Of a stretch of 64,000 bases of DNA, positions 6,208 to 14,771 are shown piece by piece (positions within the stretch are counted from its first letter, which is position 1; the number at the start of each line of letters is the position of its first letter). The notes under the pieces are model-generated. The model was not told the DNA's origin and searched no databases. It worked only from the letters and a program-made list of their open reading frames with translations. Source of the DNA: Rugamonas sp045984285 (lineage in GTDB: Bacteria > Pseudomonadota > Gammaproteobacteria > Burkholderiales > Burkholderiaceae_D); assembly GCF_045984285.3 (NCBI RefSeq), contig NZ_JBJQIK030000006.1, positions 254,804-318,803 of the forward strand. The letters run 5' to 3'. Both the position numbers and the translations under genes were made by a program.

Positions 6208-9183
6208 ATGTCCCGTTTCCCAAAATTGCGCCTGAGCGTGCTCGCCGCTGCACTGGCAGCCTGCGGCGCGCCCGCGCTGGCCGCATCGGATGTCGTCATC
6301 AGCCAGGTGTATGGCGGTGGCGGCAATGCCGGCGCCACCTACAAGTCCGACTTCATCGAACTGCTGAACCGCAGCACGGCGCCGGTCGTCATGAACGGAT
6401 GGAGCGTGCAGTATGCGAGCGCGTCCAACGGGAACTGGGCGGTCACGGCGCTGCCGGCGGTAACGCTGCAGCCGGGGCAGTACTACCTGGTCCAGCAGGC
6501 CACCGGATCGGGCGGCACGGTCGCCCTCGTGCCCGACCATACGGATAACAAGGCCATGAGCGGCACCGGCGGCAAGGTGGCGCTGAGCAGCAGCACCGCC
6601 GCCCTGAGCGGCACCCAGCCCGCCAGCAGCGCGCTGGTGGACCTGGTGGGCTGGGGCGCGAGCACGGTCGGCTATGAGGGCACGGGGCCTGCCGGCGGCA
6701 CCGCGAACGCGACTGCGGTACTTCGCAACGGCGAGGGCTGCGAGGATAGCGACAACAATGCCGCCGATTTCACCGTCGGCACGCCGACGCCGCGCAATAC
6801 GTCCTCGCCGGTACGGCAATGCAATGTGGCGGTGGAGAAGCCCATCGTTGCAAGCTGTCCCGCAGCGCTGGCGGTGGGCGAAGGCCGCGCCGGCGGCCTG
6901 CAGCTGAGCGCGCGCGACGCGGACAGTGCCGTGAACGGCGCGGCCATCACCTCCGCTGCCGTACCGGGCATCAGCCTGCAGAACTTCCAGGCTGCGGCGG
7001 ATGAGGGCGGCATGGCGGGCGTGCGCCTGCAGGTGGCGGCAGGCACGCCGCTGGGAAGCTATCCGGTGCAGGTGCGCTTCACCAACGACGAGGCGCAGGA
7101 AGCCAGCTGCACGGTCAACGTCAGCGTGGTGGTGCCGGCTTCGCCGACCCGCAGCATTCCGCAGATCCAGGGGCCGGGCCCGGCCAGCCCGGTGGCGGGC
7201 ACGGTGCAGACCACCGAAGGCGTGGTCACGCGCAAGATCGACGGCGGCTTCTTCCTGCAGGATACGGCGGGCGATGGCGATCCCGCGACCTCGGACGGCA
7301 TCTACGTCTTCAGCAGCGATGCGGCGGCCAGCGTGGAAAGCGGCGACGTGGTGCGCATTACCGGCTCCGTATTCGAGTACACGCCGGGCGGCGCCAGCCG
7401 TTCCTTCACCGAGCTGAAGGACGTGACAGCGACCGTGGTGATGGGCCCGGGTGCCATGCCGTCCCCGGTATACGCCGCATTGCCGGGCGACCTGGCCCGG
7501 GTGGAAGGCATGCTGGTGCAGTTCACCCAGCCGCTGACCGTATCGCAGAACGCCTACCTGGGCAGCCGCGGCGAGCTGTCGCTGTCGGCCGGCCGCCTGG
7601 AGATTCCCACCAACCGCTACCTGCCGGGCAGCGCCGAGGCGCAGGCCATGGCGGCGGCCAATGCGGCCAGCCTGATCGTGCTGGACGACGGCCTGTTCCA
7701 GACGCCCGCAGCCATTCCCTATATCGGGCAGGACAACACGGTGCGCGCCGGCGACACCGTCAGCGGCCTGACCGGCGTGATCGATTTCGGCAGCTACGGC
7801 GGAGGCGGCGCAGGCTTCAAGCTGCAGCCGGTCGTGCAGCCGCTGTTCTCCCGCGATAATCCGCGCGATGCGGCGCCCGCACTGCCTTCCGGGAACGTGA
7901 AGGTGGCCAGCGCCAACGTGCTGAACTTCTTCACCACCTTTACCAACGGCAGCAATGTGGCGGGCCAGACCGGGCAGGGCTGCAAGCTGGGGAATACCGT
8001 GAACCGCAGCAACTGCCGTGGCGCCGACAATATGGTGGAGTTCGTCCGCCAGCGCGACAAGATCGTCGCGGCGCTGAAGGGGGTAGACGCCGATGTCGTC
8101 GGTTTGATGGAGATCGAGAACAATGGCGACGGCAGCGTGGGCTACCTGGTGCAGAGCCTGAACGCGGCTTACGGCAGCGATGTGTATGCCGTAGTGCCGG
8201 CCCCGGCTGCAACGGGCACCGACGCCATCCGCGTGGCCATGATCTACAAGCCGGCGCGCGTAGCGCTGGTGGGCGGCGCGCTGGCCGATGCCAATGCCAT
8301 CAATAACCGGCCGCCGATGGCGCAGACTTTCCGTGCCCCGAACGGCGGGAAGTTCTCGCTGATCGTCAATCACCTGAAGTCGAAAGCCAGCTGCCCTTCG
8401 GCCAGCGATCCGGAATACGAACAGGGCGACGGCCAGGGCTGCTGGAACCCGACCCGCGTGCAGCAGGCGCAGCGCCTGGTGAACAGCTTCGTGCCCCAGG
8501 TTGTGGCGGCGGCCGGTGATCCGGACGTGCTGCTGATCGGCGACATGAATGCCTATGGCATGGAAGACCCGGTGCGTGTCATGACCGGCGCCGGCTTCGT
8601 CAACCAGCTGGAACGCTTCATCCGCCCGGTGGCGCTGCCGTATTCCTATGTGTATGGCCACCAGGCCGGCTATCTCGACCATGCGCTGGCGAGCGCATCG
8701 CTGAGCGCACAGGTGCAGGGCGCCGCCGAATGGCACCTGAATGCGGACGAGCCGGAAGTCATCGACTACAACACGGACGGCAAGCCGCAGGACCTGTATG
8801 ACAACAGCCCCTTCCGCGCATCGGACCACGATCCCGTGCTGATCAGCCTTGACGTGCAGCCTTCGTATACCGACGTCAGCGCCGGCGTGCAGACCGCGGC
8901 GCAGGGCCTCTACTACAACCGCGCCACGCAGAAGTTCAGCGGCAACCTGATGGTGACGAACACCGGCGGCACGGCGCTGGCCGGCCCGCTGCAGGTGGTG
9001 CTGGGTGGCCTGGGCGCTGGCGTCACCCTGTCGAACGCCAGCGGCAGCCATGAGGGCGCGCCCTACATCACGCTGGGCGCGGGCCTGGCGCCGGGCGCAA
9101 CGGCCACTGTGCCGCTGGTGTTCAGCAATCCATCGAAAGGCGTCATCAACTACGCTGTCAGCGTGTACAGCGGCAGCTTCTGA
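6208..9183 (+). CDS. Secreted ExeM/NucH-type endonuclease with lamin-tail domain
   Basis: A 991-residue exported DNase. Signal peptide MSRFPKLRLSVLAAALAACG..ALA; lamin-tail-like domain (about 27-165: DVVISQVYGGGGNAGATYKSDFIELLN); a middle beta-rich region (about 310-540) with EGVVTRKIDGGFFLQD, typical of the OB-like part of this family; endonuclease/exonuclease/phosphatase domain (about 566-890: KVASANVLNFFTTF, DVVGLMEIENNGDGS, LIVNHLKSKAS, LIGDMNAYGMEDP, DYNTDGKPQDLYDNSPFRASDHDPVL) with the catalytic Asn, Glu, Asp and His present. About 100 extra residues follow. No PEP-CTERM tail. Homologues degrade extracellular DNA, often for phosphate scavenging. A PEP-CTERM gene follows 11 bp downstream. 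Confidence 0.9.
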   Translation: MSRFPKLRLSVLAAALAACGAPALAASDVVISQVYGGGGNAGATYKSDFIELLNRSTAPVVMNGWSVQYASASNGNWAVTALPAVTLQPGQYYLVQQATGSGGTVALVPDHTDNKAMSGTGGKVALSSSTAALSGTQPASSALVDLVGWGASTVGYEGTGPAGGTANATAVLRNGEGCEDSDNNAADFTVGTPTPRNTSSPVRQCNVAVEKPIVASCPAALAVGEGRAGGLQLSARDADSAVNGAAITSAAVPGISLQNFQAAADEGGMAGVRLQVAAGTPLGSYPVQVRFTNDEAQEASCTVNVSVVVPASPTRSIPQIQGPGPASPVAGTVQTTEGVVTRKIDGGFFLQDTAGDGDPATSDGIYVFSSDAAASVESGDVVRITGSVFEYTPGGASRSFTELKDVTATVVMGPGAMPSPVYAALPGDLARVEGMLVQFTQPLTVSQNAYLGSRGELSLSAGRLEIPTNRYLPGSAEAQAMAAANAASLIVLDDGLFQTPAAIPYIGQDNTVRAGDTVSGLTGVIDFGSYGGGGAGFKLQPVVQPLFSRDNPRDAAPALPSGNVKVASANVLNFFTTFTNGSNVAGQTGQGCKLGNTVNRSNCRGADNMVEFVRQRDKIVAALKGVDADVVGLMEIENNGDGSVGYLVQSLNAAYGSDVYAVVPAPAATGTDAIRVAMIYKPARVALVGGALADANAINNRPPMAQTFRAPNGGKFSLIVNHLKSKASCPSASDPEYEQGDGQGCWNPTRVQQAQRLVNSFVPQVVAAAGDPDVLLIGDMNAYGMEDPVRVMTGAGFVNQLERFIRPVALPYSYVYGHQAGYLDHALASASLSAQVQGAAEWHLNADEPEVIDYNTDGKPQDLYDNSPFRASDHDPVLISLDVQPSYTDVSAGVQTAAQGLYYNRATQKFSGNLMVTNTGGTALAGPLQVVLGGLGAGVTLSNASGSHEGAPYITLGAGLAPGATATVPLVFSNPSKGVINYAVSVYSGSF

Positions 9184-9194
9184 AGGGAACGACC

Positions 9195-9797
9195 ATGAAA
9201 GCATTACTACGCAAAACCGCCATCGCGCTGCTGCTGTCGGCCTCGAGCGCGCTGGCCCTGGCCGAGAGCACCGTGCATGTGGAACTGAACACGGCGGAGC
9301 TGGGCGGCGCAGGCTGGCTGGACCTGCAATTCAATCCGGCGGACGGCGGCACGCCGCCGGCCTGGGCCGAGCTGACGCAGCTCGGCGGCTTCGCCGGCGG
9401 GGCGGACGTGGTGCTGGATGGCGATGCCGCCAGCACGCCGTCCGGCTACCGCATCGGCAACGGCACCGCCTTCAATGCCGTGCTGCAGGGCGTGACTTAC
9501 GGCGGCGTGCTGAGCTTCAACATCACTTTCAGCGGCGACGCCTCGGCACTGTCCGGTTCGCGCGTCTCGATCGCGGCGCTGGACGGCAATTACCTGCCGC
9601 TGGGCGTGGCGAACAGCGAGGGCCTGCTGGCGCAGATCGACTGGTTCGCGGGTGCAGGCGGCCAGGGGCAGGCTGCCATCAGCACCTTCGATCCGCAGAT
9701 TGCCAGCGTGACGGCGGTGCCCGAGCCCTCGTCCTTCCTGATGCTGGGCGCGGGCCTGCTGCTGCTCACCAGCGCGATGCGCCGCCGCAAAGACTGA
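9195..9797 (+). CDS. PEP-CTERM protein following the nuclease gene
   Basis: 200 residues: signal peptide MKALLRKTAIALLLSASSALALA, a beta-rich body (VHVELNTAELGGAGWLDLQFNPA, VVLDGDAAST, GGVLSFNITFSGDASALSGS), and the exosortase tail VPEPSSFLMLGAGLLLLTSAM followed by RRRKD. It resembles PEP-CTERM proteins that NCBI groups as NF038129, but that is from memory. It lies 11 bp after the nuclease stop with GAAGGGAACG as ribosome binding site, so it is probably co-transcribed with the nuclease and may share its regulation. No enzymatic motif. Confidence 0.85.
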   Translation: MKALLRKTAIALLLSASSALALAESTVHVELNTAELGGAGWLDLQFNPADGGTPPAWAELTQLGGFAGGADVVLDGDAASTPSGYRIGNGTAFNAVLQGVTYGGVLSFNITFSGDASALSGSRVSIAALDGNYLPLGVANSEGLLAQIDWFAGAGGQGQAAISTFDPQIASVTAVPEPSSFLMLGAGLLLLTSAMRRRKD

Positions 9798-9963
9798 GCA
9801 ATCTGTCAGTCGTGCGCTACAGACAGCGCCTGCCGTTTATGGCAGCGCGCTGTCCGGCGCCGTGCTTCTCATAGGGAAAGGCGATTCATACGCGTCCGCA
9901 CTGAATACGCTTGGAATTTCGAATAAGTGCGGGCGGAAATTTTTCGGCATAGTAATACCCACT

Positions 9964-10626
9964 ATGCCAGCGACCATTCTCCTTATCGACAGCGATGCGG
10001 CAGCGAGCCAGCTGATCGCGCTCAACCTGACGCAGGCGGGCCATGCCGTGCGCATCGCCCGCAATGCCGAGGACGGCCGCCGCCATGCCCTGCTGGAGCA
10101 GCCGGACCTGGCGCTGCTGGAGTGGGATCTGCCGGATGAGTCCGGCCTGTGGCTGCTGCGCCGCCTGCGCACGCAGGCCGATATCCCCGTCATCATGCTG
10201 ACCGCCCGGAGCGCCGAGCAGGACAAGGTGCTGGCGCTGGAAAGCGGGGCGGACGACTACATCACCAAACCTTTCGGACCACGCGAGGCGTTAGCGCGGG
10301 TGCATGCGGTGCTGCGGCGCCGGCAGCCGCAAGGGCTGCAGCAGGGCGGCCTGAGCCTGGACCCGCGCACCCTGCGCGTGAGGGCAGGCAATTGCGAGCT
10401 GGTGCTGGGCCGCGTCGAATTCCGCCTGCTGAATTTCCTGATGCAGCATCCGCAGCGCGTGCATAGCCGCGCCCAGCTGCTGGACCAGGTCTGGGGCAAT
10501 GCCGTCTTCCTCGATGAACGCACGGTGGACGCCCATGTGGGCCGCCTGCGCAGCGCCCTGCAGCCCAGCGGCCACCACAGCCAGATCGAGACGGTGCGCG
10601 GCAGCGGCTACCGCTTCGTGGCCTGA
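9964..10626 (+). CDS. PhoB-like response regulator with Glu at the phosphoacceptor site
   Basis: 220-residue OmpR/PhoB-family transcription factor. Receiver domain 1-115 with the acidic pair in ILLIDSD (Asp9, Asp11), Thr in VIMLTARS and Lys in DDYITKPFGPREAL. The phosphoacceptor loop is PDLALLEWDLPDESG, where the usual LLD is LLE: Glu53 (codon GAG at 10120) replaces Asp. C-terminal winged helix (about 128-219: LVLGRVEFRLLNFLMQHP, SRAQLLDQVWG, ERTVDAHVGRLRSAL, IETVRGSGYRFVA) is very like PhoB. The frame is open from 9862, but ATG 9964 begins the canonical receiver strand. No kinase gene is adjacent. The EpsA-like gene starts 2 bp after its stop. Confidence 0.88.
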   Translation: MPATILLIDSDAAASQLIALNLTQAGHAVRIARNAEDGRRHALLEQPDLALLEWDLPDESGLWLLRRLRTQADIPVIMLTARSAEQDKVLALESGADDYITKPFGPREALARVHAVLRRRQPQGLQQGGLSLDPRTLRVRAGNCELVLGRVEFRLLNFLMQHPQRVHSRAQLLDQVWGNAVFLDERTVDAHVGRLRSALQPSGHHSQIETVRGSGYRFVA

Positions 10627-10628
10627 AC

Positions 10629-11324
10629 ATGCATACGCTGTCGCGCAGCGAGCAGGAGTATCTGACGCATGCGCTGGAAGCCGCGCTGCAGGTGCAGGAC
10701 CGCGCGGGCTTCTTCCTGTGGTCGCAGGGGCCGCTGCAGGCCCTGTTGCCGCACCGCCTGCTGGTCTGGCTGCAGCTGGGGCCGGACGGCAACCCGCAGG
10801 CGGCCGAATGCGTGCACAGCGAAGTGCTGCCCGCCGCCTTGCGCAGGGCGCTGGCCGATCCCGAAGCCGGCCTGGCCGTGCGCCTGCTGCGACAGCGCGG
10901 CAGCCAATTGCCGCAATTGTTGCAGGCGGATGTGGACGGTGCGGATGCCGCCGCGCTGGGCATGCTGGGCCTGCGCAATGTGCTGGTCCATGGCGGCAGC
11001 GGCAGCTTCTTCCTTCTATGCGATGTGGCCGGGGACGGGGAGCGCTGCGCCTGGCTGCTGCGGCTGCTGATGCCCCAGCTGCACTGGCTGGCGCAATGCT
11101 GCGCGGCCCGGCCGGCGCTGGCCCGGCCGCTGTCCGCGCGCGAGGCTGAAATCCTGCACTGGCTGCGCGAAGGCAAGAGCAATAGCGAAATTGGCATGAT
11201 TCTTGGTATTAGCGCAATGACCGTCAAAAACCACCTGCAGCGGGTGTACCGGGTACTCGGCGTGAGCACGCGGGCACACGCTGTAGCGCGCAGCTTTGTC
11301 TCCAATTGTCGTACTCTTCAGTAA
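10629..11324 (+). CDS. epsA: EpsA-like LuxR-type regulator of PEP-CTERM/exopolysaccharide loci
   Basis: 231-residue regulator. N-terminal part (SEQEYLTHALEAALQVQDRAGFFLWSQGPLQALLPHRLLVW) matches the XrtB/PEP-CTERM-associated regulator family EpsA as I recall it; C-terminal LuxR helix-turn-helix about 170-225 (LSAREAEILHWLREGKSNSEIGMILGISAMTVKNHLQRVYRVLGV). By family knowledge these sit in exopolysaccharide/exosortase loci. The start lies 2 bp after the PhoB-like regulator's stop, implying a two-regulator operon. Its presence points to an exosortase B-type system elsewhere in the genome. Confidence 0.78.
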   Translation: MHTLSRSEQEYLTHALEAALQVQDRAGFFLWSQGPLQALLPHRLLVWLQLGPDGNPQAAECVHSEVLPAALRRALADPEAGLAVRLLRQRGSQLPQLLQADVDGADAAALGMLGLRNVLVHGGSGSFFLLCDVAGDGERCAWLLRLLMPQLHWLAQCCAARPALARPLSAREAEILHWLREGKSNSEIGMILGISAMTVKNHLQRVYRVLGVSTRAHAVARSFVSNCRTLQ

Positions 11325-11428
11325 AAGCTTCACACCGGACGGAAAACGTTGTCGAAACCTCAAATGGCATGGTAGCCTTGGCCGTTCATTCCCTGTAATG
11401 ATTCCCTGATTTTCGGAGGTTGTGTCGG

Positions 11429-11857
11429 ATGTTCGCAGCACAGATTTGGAAGAAACGTGCCGGCTTCACGCTGCTGGAGCTGCTGGTGGTCATCGTGATC
11501 ATCGGCCTGCTCGCGGCCTATGTCGGCCCGAAGTATTTTTCGCAGCTCGGCAAGTCGGAAGTGACGGTCGCCAAAGCGCAGATCGAAGCCTTCGAAAAAT
11601 CGCTCGACACCTTCCGGCTCGACGTGGGCCGCTACCCGACCACCGAAGAAGGACTGGCAGCGCTGCAGGCCGCGCCCGCTACCGCAGGCGCGAAGTGGAA
11701 CGGTCCCTACCTGAAGAAAGGCATTCCGCCCGACCCATGGGGCAATCCTTACCAGTACAAGGCGCCCGGCACGCGCGGCGAATACGAAATCACCTCCACG
11801 GGCAAGGATGGCCAGCCCGGCGGCACCGGCGATAACGCCGACATCAGTTCGCAGTAA
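11429..11857 (+). CDS. gspG: Type II secretion major pseudopilin GspG
   Basis: 142 residues. Short basic leader (MFAAQIWKKRAG) cut before FTLLELLVVIVIIGLLAAYVG, the class III prepilin motif with Glu at +5. The body has the GspG hallmarks: LDTFRLDVGRYPTTEEGLAAL, WNGPYLKKGIPPDPWGNPYQY and a Gly/Asp-rich C-terminus (GTGDNADI) typical of the calcium-binding end. The frame extends to a TTG at 11420, but ATG 11429 is spaced 9 nt after a perfect GGAGG (11415-11419) and is chosen. First gene of an eleven-gene secretion array. Confidence 0.93.
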   Translation: MFAAQIWKKRAGFTLLELLVVIVIIGLLAAYVGPKYFSQLGKSEVTVAKAQIEAFEKSLDTFRLDVGRYPTTEEGLAALQAAPATAGAKWNGPYLKKGIPPDPWGNPYQYKAPGTRGEYEITSTGKDGQPGGTGDNADISSQ

Positions 11858-11877
11858 GCCTGCTGCATTCCACTGCC

Positions 11878-13062
11878 ATGCAGTTCGACGTCCGCACCCT
11901 GTCGCCGGAAATGGTGATTGGCCACATGGTGGTCGATGGCCGCGACGAGGCCGACGCGCGGCGCCAGGTGGAAGCGCGCGGCCTGTTCGTCAGCGCCATC
12001 CATCCGGTGCGCGGCGCACTGCGCGCGGGACGCGGCAAGGCCTTATCGCTCGTGCTGTTCAGCCAGGAGCTGCTGGCATTGCTGAATGCAGGGCTGGGCA
12101 TCGTGGAAGCGCTGGAGGCCCTGCTGGAAAAGGAAGCGGCGCCCGCCACCCGCAGCGTGCTGGAACGCCTGCTGGCCGGCCTGCGCGAGGGCCAGCGTTT
12201 TTCCACCGTGCTGGCGGAGCAGCCGCAGTTGTTCCCGCCGCTGTATGTGGGCATCGTGAAGGCGGCGGAAGGCACCAGCGACCTGCCGCGCTCACTCGCG
12301 CGCTATATCGATTACCAGCAGAGGATCGACCTGGTGCGCGGCAAGATCGTCAGTGCCGCCATCTATCCCTGCATCCTGCTGCTGGTGGGCGGGGGCGTGT
12401 CCATGTTCCTGATCGGCTATGTGGTGCCGCGTTTCGCCGAGGTCTACCAGGGTGCGGGCCGCAACCTGCCATGGATGTCGCAACTGATGCTGAGCTGGGG
12501 CCAGTTCGCGGGAGCGCATACGGGCGCGCTGCTGGCGGCGCTGGCCGTGGCGCTGGCTGGCCTGGTGCTCGGCGTGCGGCGCCTGATGGCGAACGGCGGC
12601 TTCGTGCGCCTGCTGGGCCGCCTGCCCGCCATCGGCGAGCGGGTCCGCATCTACGAATTGTCGCGGCTCTACCTCACGCTGGGCATGCTGACCGAAGGCG
12701 GCATCACGATCGTGCAGGCCATCGATACCGTGCAGGGCATGGTGTCGGCCAATGTGAAGAGCGGTTTGCAGTCGGCGCGGCTGGCGGTGGAGGCGGGCCT
12801 GCCGCTGTCCTCGGCCTTCGAGGCGAACGGGCTGACGACGCCGATCTCGCTGCGCATGCTGCGCGTGGGCGAGCGCACCGGCGACATGGGGCCGATGCTC
12901 ACGCAGTCGGCGGCCTTCTATGACGGCGAAATCAGCCGCTGGATCGACCGCTTCACACGTACTTTCGAACCGCTGCTGATGGCGGGTATCGGCCTGGTGG
13001 TCGGCGCCATCGTGGTGCTGCTGTACATGCCTATTTTTGATCTCGCCGGAGAGATGTCATGA
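11878..13062 (+). CDS. gspF: Inner-membrane platform protein GspF/PilC family
   Basis: 394 residues; polytopic platform protein that connects the ATPase with pseudopilus assembly. It has the duplicated cytoplasmic T2SSF domains (about 60-180, LFSQELLALLNAGLGIVEALEALL; and about 265-385, LYLTLGMLTEGGITIVQAIDT) and three membrane segments (around 155-180, 212-232, 360-382). An N-terminal GspF extension (MQFDVRTLSPEMVIGHMVVDGRDEADARRQV) is present. It overlaps gspE by 4 bp (ATGA). Confidence 0.92.
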   Translation: MQFDVRTLSPEMVIGHMVVDGRDEADARRQVEARGLFVSAIHPVRGALRAGRGKALSLVLFSQELLALLNAGLGIVEALEALLEKEAAPATRSVLERLLAGLREGQRFSTVLAEQPQLFPPLYVGIVKAAEGTSDLPRSLARYIDYQQRIDLVRGKIVSAAIYPCILLLVGGGVSMFLIGYVVPRFAEVYQGAGRNLPWMSQLMLSWGQFAGAHTGALLAALAVALAGLVLGVRRLMANGGFVRLLGRLPAIGERVRIYELSRLYLTLGMLTEGGITIVQAIDTVQGMVSANVKSGLQSARLAVEAGLPLSSAFEANGLTTPISLRMLRVGERTGDMGPMLTQSAAFYDGEISRWIDRFTRTFEPLLMAGIGLVVGAIVVLLYMPIFDLAGEMS

Positions 13063-14771
13063 GTAATCCGGCACTGCATTCCGTCGCCGCGCTGCCCGTG
13101 CTGGACGCGGCCCTGCTGGCAAAGGCGCGCGGCGCGCGCGCCCTGTCGAAACGCACCCTGGTGGAAGAACTGGAGACGCTGACCGGCAGCGAGCCGCGCC
13201 TGCTGGTGCGGGCGCTGGCCCAGCCCTTCGGCCTGTCCGTGCTGGAGACGGCGGAGATGCTGGCGTTCACGCCGGCCTTCGAGCTGCTGCCGCTGTCGCA
13301 GGCCATGGCCCGCCATAGCGTGCTGCTGCGCACGCCGGACGGCACGCTGGTGGGCGTGATCGCCGATCCTTTCGACCTCGACCTGCAGACCTGGCTGGGC
13401 ACGCAGGCGCGTGCCACGGCTTCCGCACCGCTGCAGATGCGGCTTGCGCTGCAGTCCGATATCCAGGCCTACCTGTCGAAGCAGGAAGAGTCGGCGCGCG
13501 CCGTCGATACGCTGCTGCCCGGCGCCGACAATGCGCGGCGCGACGGCAAGACGGCGGCCGTGCTGTCCTTCGCTTCCGTGTCGGAAGGGGCCAGCCCGGC
13601 GGTGCGGCTGGTGAATTCCACGCTCTACGATGCGCTGAAGGCAGGGGCGTCGGACATCCACCTTGAAAGCACGGCGGGCGGGCTGGCCGTGAAATACCGC
13701 GTGGACGGCGTGCTGGATCATGCCACGGCCGTCAATGGCATCGAGATTGCGGAGCAGATCATCTCGCGCCTGAAGGTGCTGGCCGAACTGGATATCGCCG
13801 AGCGCCGCGTGCCGCAGGACGGCAGCTTCCGGGTGGAGTCGGGCGGCCGCGAGATCGACCTGCGCGTATCCATCATGCCCAGCATTCACGGCGAGGATGC
13901 GGTGATCCGTATCCTGGACAAGCGTGCCATGATCGAATCCTATGGCGCGCTGACGCTGGAGGCGCTGGGTTTCGACGCACCCTCGCTGGCTACCTTGCGC
14001 ACGCTGGCGCAGGAGGCCTACGGCATGCTGCTGGTGACGGGGCCGACCGGGTCCGGCAAGACCACCACGCTGTATGCGGCGCTGACCGAAATCCACAACG
14101 GCCGCGAGAAGATCATCACCATTGAAGACCCGGTGGAATACCAGCTGCCCGGCATCCTGCAGATCCCGGTCAACGAGAAAAAGGGCCTCACCTTCGCGAA
14201 GGGGCTGCGCTCCATCCTGCGCCACGACCCGGACAAGATCATGGTGGGCGAGATCCGCGACCGCGAAACGGCGGAAATCGCCGTGCAGTCCGCTCTCACG
14301 GGCCACCTGGTGCTGACCACCGTGCACGCCAACAATGTGTTCGACGTGTTCGGCCGCTTCACGCACATGGGCATCGATCCTTACGCCTTCGTGTCTGCGC
14401 TGAACGGCATCTGGGCCCAGCGCCTGGTGCGCATCAACTGCCCGCACTGCGCCAGGGAGTACACGCCGTCCGACGAGGAGCTGGCCAGCGTGAACCTGGC
14501 GCGCGCCGACGTCCACGGCTACCGCTTCAAGGAAGGCAAGGGCTGCGGCGACTGCCGCGGCACCGGCTTCAAGGGCCGCCGCTCGATCGCCGAGATCCTC
14601 ACGCTGAACGACGAGATCCGCGAACTGATCGTCGAGAAGCGCCCGATCCGCCAGATCAAGCAGGCCGCCTATGCGAACGGCACGCGCAGCCTGCGCCAGG
14701 CGGCGCTGGAAGTGGTGAAGCGCGGCGACACCACGATTGCGGAAATCAAGCGGGTGACGCTGCATGCTTAG
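13059..14771 (+). CDS. gspE: Secretion/pilus assembly ATPase GspE
   Basis: 570-residue hexameric ATPase that powers pseudopilus assembly from the cytoplasmic face. N-terminal GspE/PilB domain (about 30-160), Walker A in GPTGSGKTTTLYAAL (about 328-342), Asp box and Walker B region (ILRHDPDKIMVGEIRDRETAEIA), His box (LTTVHANNVF), and a C-terminal zinc module CPHC..CGDC around residues 462-498. The start overlaps gspF by 4 bp and the end overlaps the PilM-like gene by 8 bp. Length and motifs are standard for a T2SS or MSHA-type assembly ATPase. Confidence 0.95.
   Translation: MSNPALHSVAALPVLDAALLAKARGARALSKRTLVEELETLTGSEPRLLVRALAQPFGLSVLETAEMLAFTPAFELLPLSQAMARHSVLLRTPDGTLVGVIADPFDLDLQTWLGTQARATASAPLQMRLALQSDIQAYLSKQEESARAVDTLLPGADNARRDGKTAAVLSFASVSEGASPAVRLVNSTLYDALKAGASDIHLESTAGGLAVKYRVDGVLDHATAVNGIEIAEQIISRLKVLAELDIAERRVPQDGSFRVESGGREIDLRVSIMPSIHGEDAVIRILDKRAMIESYGALTLEALGFDAPSLATLRTLAQEAYGMLLVTGPTGSGKTTTLYAALTEIHNGREKIITIEDPVEYQLPGILQIPVNEKKGLTFAKGLRSILRHDPDKIMVGEIRDRETAEIAVQSALTGHLVLTTVHANNVFDVFGRFTHMGIDPYAFVSALNGIWAQRLVRINCPHCAREYTPSDEELASVNLARADVHGYRFKEGKGCGDCRGTGFKGRRSIAEILTLNDEIRELIVEKRPIRQIKQAAYANGTRSLRQAALEVVKRGDTTIAEIKRVTLHA

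Noticed and set aside
6181..9204. Open frame of about 1000 codons antisense to the nuclease gene
   Set aside because: It mirrors the high-GC codon pattern of the real gene, has no family motifs and is His/Ala/Arg-rich nonsense.
9862..9963. Upstream extension of the PhoB-like regulator by 34 codons
   Set aside because: The added residues do not look like a receiver N-terminus; MPATILLIDSD at 9964 matches the family start.
11374..11391. TGGCATGGTAGCCTTGGC upstream of gspG as a sigma-54 promoter
   Set aside because: The distance between GG and GC elements is wrong by 2-3 bp compared with the -24/-12 consensus.
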